Assembly (NCBI GenBank): GCA_043228905.1
Contig: JBHGNT010000008.1
Coordinates: forward strand, 11,222,001-11,286,000
DNA length: 64,000 nucleotides
Reading direction: 5' to 3'
From: Azolla caroliniana
Lineage: Eukaryota; Polypodiophyta
The translations under genes and the position numbers were made by a program. The notes under the pieces were generated by a model. The model had not been told where the DNA came from. It did no database searches and worked only from the letters and a program-made list of their open reading frames with translations. This document shows positions 10,142 to 20,373 of this stretch, in pieces (the stretch's first letter is position 1; every line of letters begins with the position of its first letter).

Positions 10142-12127
10142 AACTCCCCCTTCACTCCGGCATGGGGTACTTCATCAATCTGACCCTTTGTCGGCACACA
10201 TTGAGCTTCTCGGTCGACAACACCTTCGTTAGCATGTCCGACTTGTTCTTCGCTATATGCACCTTCACTGGAGCAAACTCCTTCTCGTCTACCCGCTCCC
10301 AAAGCCAATGGTATCTCCTCTAGATATGTTTGGTCCTCAAGTGGTAGGCGGCATTCTTCGCAAGGTGCATGACACTCTGGTTATCACAATGGAGTTGGAA
10401 TTCCTCTTCCCGAATCCCCAACTCTCCGATGAACTCCTTCATCCATATTATCTCCTTTCCGGCTTCCGTTGTAGCCATATACTCAGGTTCCGTGGTCAAC
10501 AACGCCATGGCCTTTTGCAACCTTGACTGCCACGATACATCTCCCCCTACACAAGTCATCACGTATCTGGACCTGGGTCGGCTGGTATCTGCATCAGCCA
10601 ACATGTTCGAATCAGTATAACCTTCTAATGTGGGGTTACCCGAGCCGAATCGAAGACACACGCTCGAGGTTCCTCGCAGGTACCGAAGTATCCATTTGAT
10701 TGTCGTTCAATGTTCCTTGCCGGGGTTGCTCATGTATCGGTTGACGACTCCATCTGCATATCCAATGTCCGGCCTAGTACATACCATCACATACATTAGG
10801 CTTCTAACTGCTGAGGCATAGAGGACCTTCATCATCTCAACTTTCTCTACTTTTGTCTTTGGAAATTGATCTTTTCTTAGCTTGCAGTTTGTCAGCAGTG
10901 TCGAACTAATCAGTGTTGAATTTTGTATGTTAAACCTTTGGAGCACCTTTGTCACGTATTTCTCCTATGACAACCATAATAGCTTCTTTGTCCGATCTCA
11001 AACAATGTGCATACCCAGAATCTACTTGTTGGACCCACGTCCTTCATTGAGAATGACTTGCTCAGGGCCTTCTTGAAATTTCCGATTGTCTTTGGGCCCT
11101 GTCCGAAAATTAGCATGTAGTCAACATACAACAGGAGGATGAGAAAGTCTCCTCCATCATATTTCTTAGCAAAGACACAATGATCAACTTGTGTCTTGTT
11201 GAAACCGTGATCCACCATGAAGGATTCAAAATTTCGGCACCATTGTCGAGGTGCTTGCTTCAGCCCATATAGGCTCTTTCCAATCGACATACCAAGTTTC
11301 CTTTACCTTTCTCCACGAATCTTTCCGCTTGCTACATATAAATCTCTTCCTCCAAATCTCCATCAAGAACGCAATCTTGACGTCTGGCTGCTCAATTTCA
11401 AGGTTCATGATGTCCGTTATCCTTAGCACTATTCGAATCGAGGTCATCTTCATGACCGGGGCAAATATTGCGTCGAAATCGAGACCCTTCTTTTGTTGGA
11501 AGCCATTCACCACAATTCGGGCTTTATACTTGGGTGGATTCCCGCTTTCTCTCGGCTTCAATTTGCATACCCACTTATTCTGAAGTGCCTGCTTCCCTTT
11601 CGGCAACTCGGTCAATTCGAATGTGTGTTTCTCATGCAAGGAATCCATCTCGTCTTGCATGGCACTCAAACACTCTCGGATGTGGGTATCTCTCTTTGCT
11701 TCCTCAAAGCTCTCTGTCTCCCCCTCATCAGTTAGCCGCACATACTCTTTATCCGGAAAGCTACGGGGGGGCCTCCTCTCTCTTAGGGAATATCTTCTGC
11801 CTTCATTTGACATAGCCGGTTCTTCTTTGACTTCTTCAGCCGACTCGGATTCAGTTCCTCGTTTAGCTGATTCCCCTTGTTCCTCAGTCAATTCTCAATT
11901 TTGCCGAGAATTTAATCGGCCGAATGGTTCGGATTCGACTTCTATTCGATTCGGCCGAACATCTACTCGGCTCAAATCGGTAACTGGAGGTTTATTCACC
12001 ATCTCCCAATCAGAAATTGTCTTTTCTTCCATGAAGACAATGTCTCAACACCTAATCACCTTCTTGTCGATTAGGTCCCAATGCCGATAGCCGAATTCAT
12101 CTTCACCATAGCCAAGAAATATGCATG
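10142..12127 (-). pseudogene. Copia element B0: integrase tail, RT, RNase H remnant
   Basis: Minus-strand pol of family B. Integrase-linker words RPCIFLGYGEDEFGYR lie near 12100. RT: NKWVCKLKP, KARIVVNGFQQKKGLDF, PDVKIAFL, ESFMVDHGFNKTQVDH and YVDYML near 11120, where YVDDML is normal (second catalytic Asp changed to Tyr). RNase H: TDSNMLADADTS, TTEPEYMA, HCDNQSVMHLAKNAAYH. Several frames and stops. Truncated at 12127, in the integrase-RT linker; gag, protease and 5' LTR are absent. Confidence 0.88.
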
Positions 12128-12144
12128 GCCGAAAGAAAAAATAA

Positions 12145-12280
12145 AAATAATGTGGGAGAGGGGTTTGAATGAGAATAGGAAAAAGTGGGTAAGGGGTAGG
12201 GCTAGAAATAGGAGAAAGTAGGGGAGGGGTAGGGCTGGAAATAGGAGAAAGTTGGGGAGGGGTAGGGCTTAGAATATAAA
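12145..12280 (+). repeat. 33-bp G-rich minisatellite
   Basis: Three copies of a purine-rich unit with ggggtaggg at 12193, 12226 and 12259 (period 33) and aaataggagaaagt between. It abuts the broken end of B0. No coding signal. Confidence 0.8.
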
Positions 12281-12479
12281 GATTTTTACAAGGGGCGAGT
12301 ACATAAGCCGGTGACAAATATAACACCGTGCTATGCGATAGAGTGTAGGGTTGGAGATACAACATGAATAAAAATGAAATACAAAATCCCGGCTACATGT
12401 GTAGTCCCGGACATATGAACTACAAGAGAGATAAAGAGATATAAAAGGGAATGCATGACTACTAAATGTAGTCTCATGC

Positions 12480-13037
12480 TTACAAACAATATATATTATA
12501 TGTACACATACATACATATTACAAACAAACATCCACACACACATATATGTATTATGCATACACATACACATACAAATATACATACATTACATATTTTATA
12601 TTACATATATACACATGTACATTCATATATTCATTCATTCATGTTTATTCATGCAAACATACATATTTTATGCATACATTAAATACATATTTTATGCATA
12701 CATTACATTACGTGCACATACATACATACTAAACATAATATTCAAACATTCATGTTTTTTTAAATTTAGATTTTTGCCGCCTCCTCTGCTCTACCTCCTA
12801 GTCTCTCCTCATTGTTGTTGTTGCCTCTTCTCCCCTTGTTGCTTCTGTCCTCGTTTTGCCGCCGCTCGCCTTGTCATTCTGCTTTTGCTCACCATTATTT
12901 TCTGTCGGGGTTGCCACAACTACTCGACAAATATTTTACAGGTACACATAAGTACAAACATCATACATAAACCAACACATAAATTCTTAGACTTACACAC
13001 ACTCACGTACATACATACATACATAAACACACACACA

Positions 13038-13070
<33 letters not shown>

Positions 13071-13298
13071 CGTATACAATCATACACACATGCCATACAT
13101 ACAATATATACAATAAACGAAATTAATACAATATGTACATACATACACACATACCTATATACAATGACATACATACACATTTACACAACACATACATACA
13201 ATACAATATGTACACACACACATGTGTGTGTGTGTGTGTGTGTCTGTGTGTAGAATATACATACACATATGGACACATATATGTATATGTTGTATGGA

Positions 13299-13333
<35 letters not shown>

Positions 13334-13725
13334 TAACACACATCACACATGCTATACATACAATAAATGCAATTAAATGCAAAACAATACAATATGTACA
13401 TACATATTACACACATACCTATATACACATCCAATACAATCCATAAAATACCTATAGACACACACACAACACACATGCATACCACATACAAACATATACG
13501 ATGTATGGAACATACATACACACACACAAACATAAAACACAACAAACATGCATACCACATACAAACATATATGATGTATGGAACATACATACATACACAC
13601 ACACATGCATACCACATACAAACATATATGATGTATGGAACATACATACACACAAATCACACATGAATACCACATTCACAATGCACACATACACACATAT
13701 ATATGATGTATGGTTATATGAAAAG
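12480..13725. repeat. CA/ACAT microsatellite region
   Basis: About 1.2 kb of (ACAT)n, (CA)n and (TG)n runs, broken only by a short unique stretch near 12755-12930. Long open frames here (Cys/Val/Tyr-rich one way, Thr/His/Ile-rich the other) are products of the simple repeat, not genes. Confidence 0.9.
13475..13695 (+). repeat. Tandem units of about 58-73 bp with ataccacatacaaacatat
   Basis: Within the microsatellite, the segment 'catgcataccacatacaaac' plus gatgtatggaacatacat recurs at about 13475, 13548 and 13606, with a partial copy after 13660. Units vary through CA-run length. Confidence 0.75.
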
Positions 13726-13754
13726 TGATAGGTGAGTCATTCTATTTGTAGATA

Positions 13755-13952
13755 ATGGATGAAGAATCTATTATTGAAGTGTTTGAACATGAGAGGGATG
13801 ATAAAGATAAACCTTTGGGCATTGTAAATGTGAGAGGAACTCTTACATATGCAAAGATTTGAGTTGAAATAATTGAGGACGGTATATTTTATGAACCATT
13901 TTCCTTTGTGTACACAAATATTTTGAATGGGAAACAAGAAGAGAAAAAATAA
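13755..13952 (+). pseudogene. Short broken ORF, unrecognised
   Basis: Frame of 66 codons with one internal TGA (13860-13862) and TAA at 13950-13952. It begins MDEESIIEVFEHERDD, continues GIVNVRGTLTYAKI, and after the stop reads VEIIEDGIFYEPFSFVYTN. The composition looks protein-like rather than random, but I recognise no family. It could be a piece of an old gene or transposon next to the microsatellite. Confidence 0.3.
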
Positions 13953-14570
13953 TGTTACGGCTTCATATGAGTCTATCCATGAAACTAAACATAAGGTTAA
14001 TTTGTTAGTAATTTCATTATTGATATGCATTTTGGATTATTCCACGTCTGCTCTTTGAGATATATATATCAAGTTCAAGATTGTTTTATTATAAATTACA
14101 TTTTTTTTATCACGCTATATATTCTTCATATATCTCAATAAACTTAGAAAAAAACTTATATGTGGCTTATATATGTTATACCTCTAGTGTTTTGGGTAAT
14201 GTTTCCTAATTGTGTGTGCATTACTTTGTACTTTACACATTGTGTTTTCAATCTATGTGGCACTTGATGAAGCATTTCTAGGAATTGCATATGATGTTTA
14301 ATGTTCATTCATAATTTTGCGAGTCATCAATTGTAAAGGCGGTCATTGATCCCTTCTAGGATTGGAAACTATGTGTGCATGTATATTTTATATGTAAGGG
14401 TATTTAAAGTGGGTGGTTATCAAAAAATATATTGGTAGTAAGGGGTATTTTTATTAATCTTTTTTCTACAAAAGGGTCACTAAAATAGTAAAAACTATAC
14501 GTATAAGGGGTTACTAAATGATGTCATGAACGCACATGATACAACCATCTTATATATAGTGGAGTCCCCG
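13953..14570. other. AT-rich stretch without recognised features
   Basis: No coding or structural signal seen; short poly-T and direct words only. A3 begins at its right edge without an LTR. Confidence 0.6.
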
Positions 14571-17500
14571 GGTGAAGCACAAGGCAAACTCAATGAAGAA
14601 GACCACTCCCGGATCAGAGGAAGTGTGGTAAGTTGATTACGGAGCATCTAATCACATGACGAGCCATGAAGAGTGGTTCTCATTTTTAGAGAAATCGAAA
14701 CAATTGGGAATTGTCGAAACCGGAGACAACACCCCTCACCCGATTGTGCATGCCAGAGAAGTCCCTTTAAGCCATGTCGGACAAAAGGGAAAGCTGATGA
14801 ACGTACTTCACATTTTGACAATCACAAAGAACCTGGTGTCGTTCGAACAAATCGTCGACCAGGGAATGCAAGTGCGGTTTACGCACCTCGGGTGCCTCAT
14901 CGAGGAGAAGGGCCATATAATCACGCAAGGGCGCAAAGACGGGAGGATGTTCATCCTCAACACCAATGACATAGGCACCGCCTTGTTTGCCAAAGGACAA
15001 AAGACTAAATTGGACATCAATCTCTGGCACATGTGGATCAACCATGTCAACTATCGGAGGCATCAAGACCTGCAATTGAAACATGTTGTTCTCGGATCGC
15101 CGAAATTCAGTGGCCGGAAGGCCCAAATATGTGAAGCCTGCCAACTCGGGAAGCAACACCGGCTTCCATTCCCCACCGAACAAAACCGGAGTTGTAACAA
15201 GCTCGACTTAATCCATTCGAATGTATGGGAACCGACATAAAACGTTAGTCTTGGCGAGAGTCGGTATTTTGTCTCCTTTATCAACGACTACAGCTGTCAC
15301 ACATGGATCTACCTCATTGAGAGGAAAAGTGAAGTCTTTGACTATTTTCGGAATCTACAAAGCCTAGTCGAGAGGGAAACTAAAAGAAAGATCAAGTGCC
15401 TGGGGTCAGATGGCGGAAAAGAATACTTTTCCGACCAATTCAATAGTTATCTGCAGCAAAAAGGAATTCAAAGAGAATTCAGCTGACGATACACACAGGA
15501 ACAAAACTGTGTGGCCGAGAGAAAGAACCGGTCGATTATCAACGCGGCAAGGGCAATGCTAGAGGAGAAAAGCATGCCCAGGTTCTATTGAGCTGAGGCA
15601 GTCCGGACGGTCGTCTACATCCAAAACCGGATCAGAGATAAGGTGTAGCACATGAGCTGTATTTCGGGTGGAAGCTGAATTTGAGACTCCTTCGGATATT
15701 CGGTAGCATAGCATATGTGCATGTACCGAATGAGAATCGGACGAAGTTGGATTCGAAGTTAGAGAAGTGCATACTCATCGGCTACTCACATAAACAAAAG
15801 GGGTATAAGTGTTATAACCCCCAGACTAAACAGGTTAGACTAAGTCGAGATGTCGAGTTTGATGAGTTGGCATCATGGTACTCTATACCGACTCCAACTC
15901 CTGACAAAGGCTCGATTCCAAAGGATGAGGCTAATGAAACTAGAGAGGTTCAGGTAGAAGATGAGGAATTTTGTACTCTAAAAGAGAGTCCAATCTTGTT
16001 TCGGTTGAGCGGGCCAAACTATGGATTGAGTCGGAATGACCAACTATGGATTGAGTCGGAATGACCAGTCAGATGAAGAACCGGCATGTACTTGAAACTT
16101 TTTCGTGCTCTCCCTGCGCAAGGAACTGAGGAGACGGTTCACGCGCAAAGAGAAGGGGAAGAAGAAGATGTCGGGATACGACACCGGCAGTGAAGGGTCA
16201 GATGGGAGCAAATCTGATTCTGGATAGGATGAAGGTGGAACTTCAGAAATGAAGTCCGAACCGGCTGCCGAAAAATTGCGCCGGTCAACCCGCCAAAAGA
16301 TCCCCGTAAAACGGTACGAATACAATGAGTACATGGTGCATCACTATATGTATATGACCAAGGTGGTGGAATTGCATGAGCCAGAGAGCTACGTAGAAGT
16401 AGCGAAAGACGCAAATTGGCGTGCTGCTATGGAGGAAGAAATGCGGGCACTCGATGCCAATGACACATGGGACCTAGTTGACCCTCCCCGTCATTATAAA
16501 CCGATCGGTTGTAAGTGGGTATATAAGGTAAAGTACAATGCCGACGATTTAGTCAACCGGTACAAGGCCCGATTAGTGGCGAAGGGATCGTATAGACCCA
16601 CGGAATGGACTATGACGAGACCTTCGCTCTAGTAGCGAAGATGACGACGGTTCGTGTGGTACTGGCTGTTCCTGCGGCAAGAGGATGGCATCTTCACTAA
16701 ATGGACGTGAAGAATGCATTTCTTCAAGGTGACCTTGAAGAACGGGTCTATATGATCCAAGCCCTCGGTTTTCAATTGGAGTTGAATAGGTTAGCGATGT
16801 GCCGACTCAAAAAGTCACTTTATGGTCTGAAGCAAGCCTCCCGAGCTTGGAATGTGAAAATCACGCACCGGTTGCGTAAGATGGAGTTTGTGGCCTCAAA
16901 GTCCAACTCTTCACTGTTCATCCGGAAAGGTCCGGACGGTCCGGTTTGTATCCTACTATATGTAGATGATCTAGTCATCACCGGACCCGGACTCGATGAA
17001 ATCGGCCGTGAAGTCCCAATTGTCGGACGCATTTGAAATGAAGAACTTGGGGGACCTTCATTATTTTATTGGGATCGAGGTGATTCGGACCCCCAACAAC
17101 ATATTTCTCTCACAACGCCATTATGTGTTGAATATGATGTACAAGTTCGGCATCGATCTCCACACCCCTGGATCGGAACCTGAACCTATGTCCCGACTCC
17201 GGACCGGCCTGCAATGAGAAACGGTTTTGACAAATTGTCGGAAGCCTTATCTACTTGACAATCACCCGACCCGACATCATTTATCCGGTCGGAGTGATCA
17301 GCCAGTTTATGCAGAAGCCGATCGTGGAGCACCTTCAGTGCACACATAGACTATTGCGATATGTGAGTGGCACGAAGGACCGGGGACTGTTATACCAACA
17401 GAGTATAGCTATGAAGTTAGTCGATTATACGGATGCCGACTGGGCTGATGATGCATCGGATCGCCGATCCACCTCCGGTTATATGTTCTCTCTTGGTAGC

Positions 17501-18129
17501 ATGGTTGTTGCGTGGAGCAACAAAAAGCAGCCAACAGTGGCTCTCTCGAGCACTGATGCTGAATACCGGGGCACTACCATTGCCACTTGTGAAGCCATCT
17601 AGCGTCGGCGACTGTTGCGAGACCTCCGGATCGAGGTGCCGACCCTGATCCTTGATCTACTATGACAACGTAAGCAGCGTAGAACTCGCCAAGTACCCTC
17701 TATTCCATGCTCGGACAAAGCATATAGAAGTGCATTATCACTTTGTCCGTGAGCGGGTCCTGAGAGGTGAAGTTGAACTTCGGTATGTTCACACAGATTG
17801 GTAGGTTGCCGACATCTTCACCAAGCTGCTTGGATTGGACAAGTTGCAACACTTTTCAGAGATGCCCGACATTCAACATCTTGACGTGGCGCACTTGAGG
17901 GGGAGAACGGGAACCAAAATGGGTAATGGCACCGGACAAGGAGCCGGAGAGAAAGAGGAACGAAACAAGACAGGGGCTGAGATAAGAAGAAAAAGTAAGA
18001 TGAGTCGATTGGAAAAGTCGACACATCCGAACAAGTCGGAGCAAGCGGCATCGGCGACAGACTCATGAAGGATAGAGCTCATCGGAAGATGGCCAAGAAC
18101 CAGACATGGTCCGATGTGGTGAAGGGCCT
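14571..18129 (+). pseudogene. Copia element A3: protease to RNase H, plus start of charged tail
   Basis: Family A pol, 5'-truncated just before protease. The protease motif reads VDYGASNHMT (active DSG changed to DYG) after an in-frame TAA. GAG-preintegrase: LWHMWINHVNYRR, CEACQLGKQHRLPFP. Integrase: LIHSNVW, SFINDYS, SDGGKEYF, VAERKNRS, with stops at about 15239, 15486 and 15588. RT: WVYKVKYNADD, MDVKNAFLQGDLEE, KSLYGLKQASRAW, YVDDLVI. RNase H: TDADWADDASDRRS, SSTDAEYRG. A 25-bp tandem duplication lies at 16017-16066. The charged tail ends at TGA 18068. A4 interrupts at 18130; the rest of the tail resumes at 29778. Inactive. Confidence 0.93.
17894..17905 (+). other. Internal PPT-like 12-mer in A3
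   Basis: cttgagggggag directly after RNase H, as in A1 and A4. The terminal tract of A3 lies far away at 30147-30158 because A4 is inserted between. Confidence 0.72.
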
Positions 18130-18537
18130 TGTAAAAGATTATGTGCGAAAGCAATAGAAAACCGAACACAGAAAATACGCAGGTTTAATGGAGAGCTTGA
18201 ATATGCACAGTACGCGGGAGAGACAGAGAGAGAGAGAACACACAGAAACTCAATTCAAAATAATACTCAATCTGTACATACACCGTGCTTAGTGAGCACC
18301 TTTTATACAAGCCCTGAGAATAGGGCTGACACAAATACTGTCAGTACTTGACCGCTCATAAATGAGCCTACTACACAAACTCCCAAAATTATTCCCTTAC
18401 GAGGAATAACGCTCTAACGGCCGAGTCTTCGGTTTACGCACCGATATGGCCCTGTTATGCATACTGATTTACGCACCCAGTCTACACACTGGGCTACGCA
18501 TCGTATTACGCACGAATGTTGAGCTTGTCACTCAACA
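18130..18537 (-). mobile_element. A4 3' LTR
   Basis: 408 bp; on the plus strand it starts TGTAAAAGATTATGTGC and ends cactcaaca next to the PPT. It contains a short (AG)n tract and a TATA-like ctttatac... word on the minus strand (cttgtataaaagg). Very similar to the right LTR. Confidence 0.93.
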
Positions 18538-18549
18538 CTCCCCCTCAAG
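18538..18549 (-). other. Polypurine tract of A4
   Basis: Reads cttgagggggag on the minus strand, abutting the LTR. An identical 12-mer lies 523 bp inward at 19061-19072. Confidence 0.88.
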
Positions 18550-18648
18550 CTCAACTTGAGGTTCCACCTGCTCCGCCAGATCTATGCTCTGGTTCCTTCT
18601 AGCTTCACGCCTCGTTCGCGCTCCTCGACCTGTTTGATTCTGCGCGCC

Positions 18649-19563
18649 TCAACCCTTTCGGTCGGCTTGTCCGCTTACATGGCCCTTCTCAGCTTCCTTG
18701 TTGTTCCGGTGTTGGCGCCTCTTCTGCTGCCTTCTCTTCCGCTTGGCCCTTGGTTGATTCAGCGTATCCAAATCAAACGTCCGAACCGACTCAGCTTCCT
18801 CCGATCGGTTTTCGCTCTCGTCCGAGTTCGTTGTCTCCAACTGGTCTTCGGTCTTCTCGCCATTGATGGCTTCGTCTCCCCCATGCTTGGTTGGCTTCGG
18901 CTCTTTCTTTCGACTGCTCCCCTTATGTCCGCTTTCGGAGTCTTCCGCGGATCCGCCCTCGGCTTCTTTAGCCAATACGACATCGAATTCGTCATCCGAC
19001 TCGGTGTGATGGTCTTTTCCGCTCCTTTCCTGCTCCCTTCCGTGGTCATCTGGGACGTCTCTCCCCCTCAAGTTCAGCACGTCGAGGTGACGCAACCCAA
19101 GTGCACCCGAGAATTGCCGCAACTTGTCCAGACCAAGAGGCTTGGTGAAGATGTTGACGTTCTGTCGATCCGTCGAAACATACTGAAGTTCGACTTCACT
19201 GGAGGACACGCTCACAGACGAAATGGTAGTGCACCTGAATGTGCTTAGTCCAGGCGTGGAAGACGAGGTTCTTAGCTAGTTGGATGTTGCTGAGGTTATT
19301 GCAGTAGATTGTCGTTGGATCGGATACCTCCACTTGCAGATCCTTAAGTAGCCGCTTCAACCATATGGCTTCGCATGTGGCGATAGCCGCTCCTCTATAC
19401 TCAGCTTCGGTGCTTGACATCGCAACTGTCGGATGCTTCTTGCTACTCCACGCGATCACGGCACTCCCAAGAGAGAACATGAAACTGGATGTGGATCAGC
19501 GATCGCCGGCGCTTCCGGCCCAATCAGCATCGGTGTAACCGACCAACTACTCGGCAGTATCGG
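18649..19563 (-). pseudogene. A4 RNase H with long charged C-terminal tail
   Basis: Copia RNase H: FSLGSAVIAWSSKKHPT, MSSTEAEYRGAAIA, YCNNLSNIQLAKN (CDN changed to CNN) and TKPLGLDKLRQF. The frame then crosses the internal PPT-like 12-mer (19061-19072, LNLRGRD) and continues about 135 residues. These are first acidic (ESDDEFD, EDSESGHKG) and then strongly basic (RAKRKRRQQKRRQHRN), ending at 18649. A comparable Lys/Glu-rich tail exists in A1 and A3, so it is a family trait. Function unknown; a nucleic-acid-binding or localisation tail is conceivable. S1 separates this part from the RT. Confidence 0.85.
19061..19072 (-). other. Internal PPT-like 12-mer in A4
   Basis: cttgagggggag on the minus strand, identical to the terminal PPT; same position relative to RNase H as in A1 and A3. 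Confidence 0.75.
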
Positions 19564-19647
19564 TGTCGTAGTGTAGGTTGCACACTATGTGGAAATTATA
19601 TTTTTGTCCCTCCAGATAGAGAATGGAGTGCTCGGTGAGAACCGGAA

Positions 19648-19717
19648 GAAAACGGCATACCGGCAAGGAGGAAAACGGCATACCGGCAAGGAAGAAAACG
19701 GCATACCGGCAAGGAAG
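19648..19717 (+). repeat. Three 23-bp repeats in S1
   Basis: Unit 'aaaacggcataccggcaagg' plus 3 bases, at about 19649, 19672 and 19695. Confidence 0.85.
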
Positions 19718-19778
19718 AGCCGGATAAAGAGACATAAATGTAAAAGAAAAAGGAAATACTCACTACTGCGCAAGGCGT

Positions 19779-19827
19779 GATTCGAACTCTGCACCTCCAC
19801 GTTGACAAACCCCAACCTTACCATTAC
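19779..19827 (-). other. tRNA-like A and B box words in S1
   Basis: On the minus strand TAATGGTAAGG (A-box-like) is followed about 45 bp later by GAGTTCGAATC (B-box-like). No full cloverleaf. The same pair with the same spacing is at 62262-62315. Confidence 0.4.
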
Positions 19828-20373
19828 ATTAACTTATCTTAAGTGTTTTAAATATAGATTTAATACGTATAAGACCTTTATTTATGCATACCTTTATTAA
19901 AAGGTAAATCGTGTATTTTTTTTTATATATGAAAAAGACGAGACACTAAAAATAACTCATGCACATCTAGCGTGCATGAGCCCTATACTTAGGAAATAAA
20001 AAAGCATCACATGCACATTTAGTGGACATGAACACTTTTTGTAAAAAAAAAAAAAACATGAAGCCATGCTTAGCTCTTCCTTCCTTATATAAGGAGGAGA
20101 GAAATATGTAAAGGGTTGTTGATTATTTGGATTAAGTATTAATCAATACAAAAATTATTCGTGGGATTCACGATTTATACGTCTACTTCTCTCTTAACAC
20201 CCTAAGTACCAATTAATATAGTATACTCGTGTGATTCACGAGTTTCTTATCTTTCTCTTTGCTATTTACTCATAATTAATCTCTATCTCACGAACTTCTT
20301 TCTCCTAGTCCAAGACCTCTGTGGTTCCCACCCGACTCACGCAACGATCCGAAGCCGAAAGGCACGACATCGG

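Larger units (their letters stand above)
19564..20369 (+). mobile_element. S1: solo LTR inserted in A4
   Basis: 806 bp with TG...CA ends (TGTCGTAGTG ... GGCACGACA), 6-bp terminal inverted repeat TGTCGT/ACGACA and 4-bp flanking duplication TCGG (19560-19563 and 20370-20373). It separates A4 RT words (GLLYRTD) from A4 RNase H words (LVGYTDADW). It holds a TATA box (ttatataagg at 20085) in plus orientation, three 23-bp repeats (19648-19717) and a tRNA-like A/B-box pair. No coding sequence, which fits LTR-LTR recombination. The lineage is not identifiable; an alternative 6-bp TSD reading (ATCGGT) exists. Confidence 0.75.

Noticed and set aside
12455-13728. Many open frames of 60-212 residues on both strands
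   Set aside because: They consist of (ACAT)n and (CA)n translated in different frames; no domain or codon signal.
19779-19827. A tRNA gene
   Set aside because: Only box-like words; no acceptor stem or anticodon arm can be folded.
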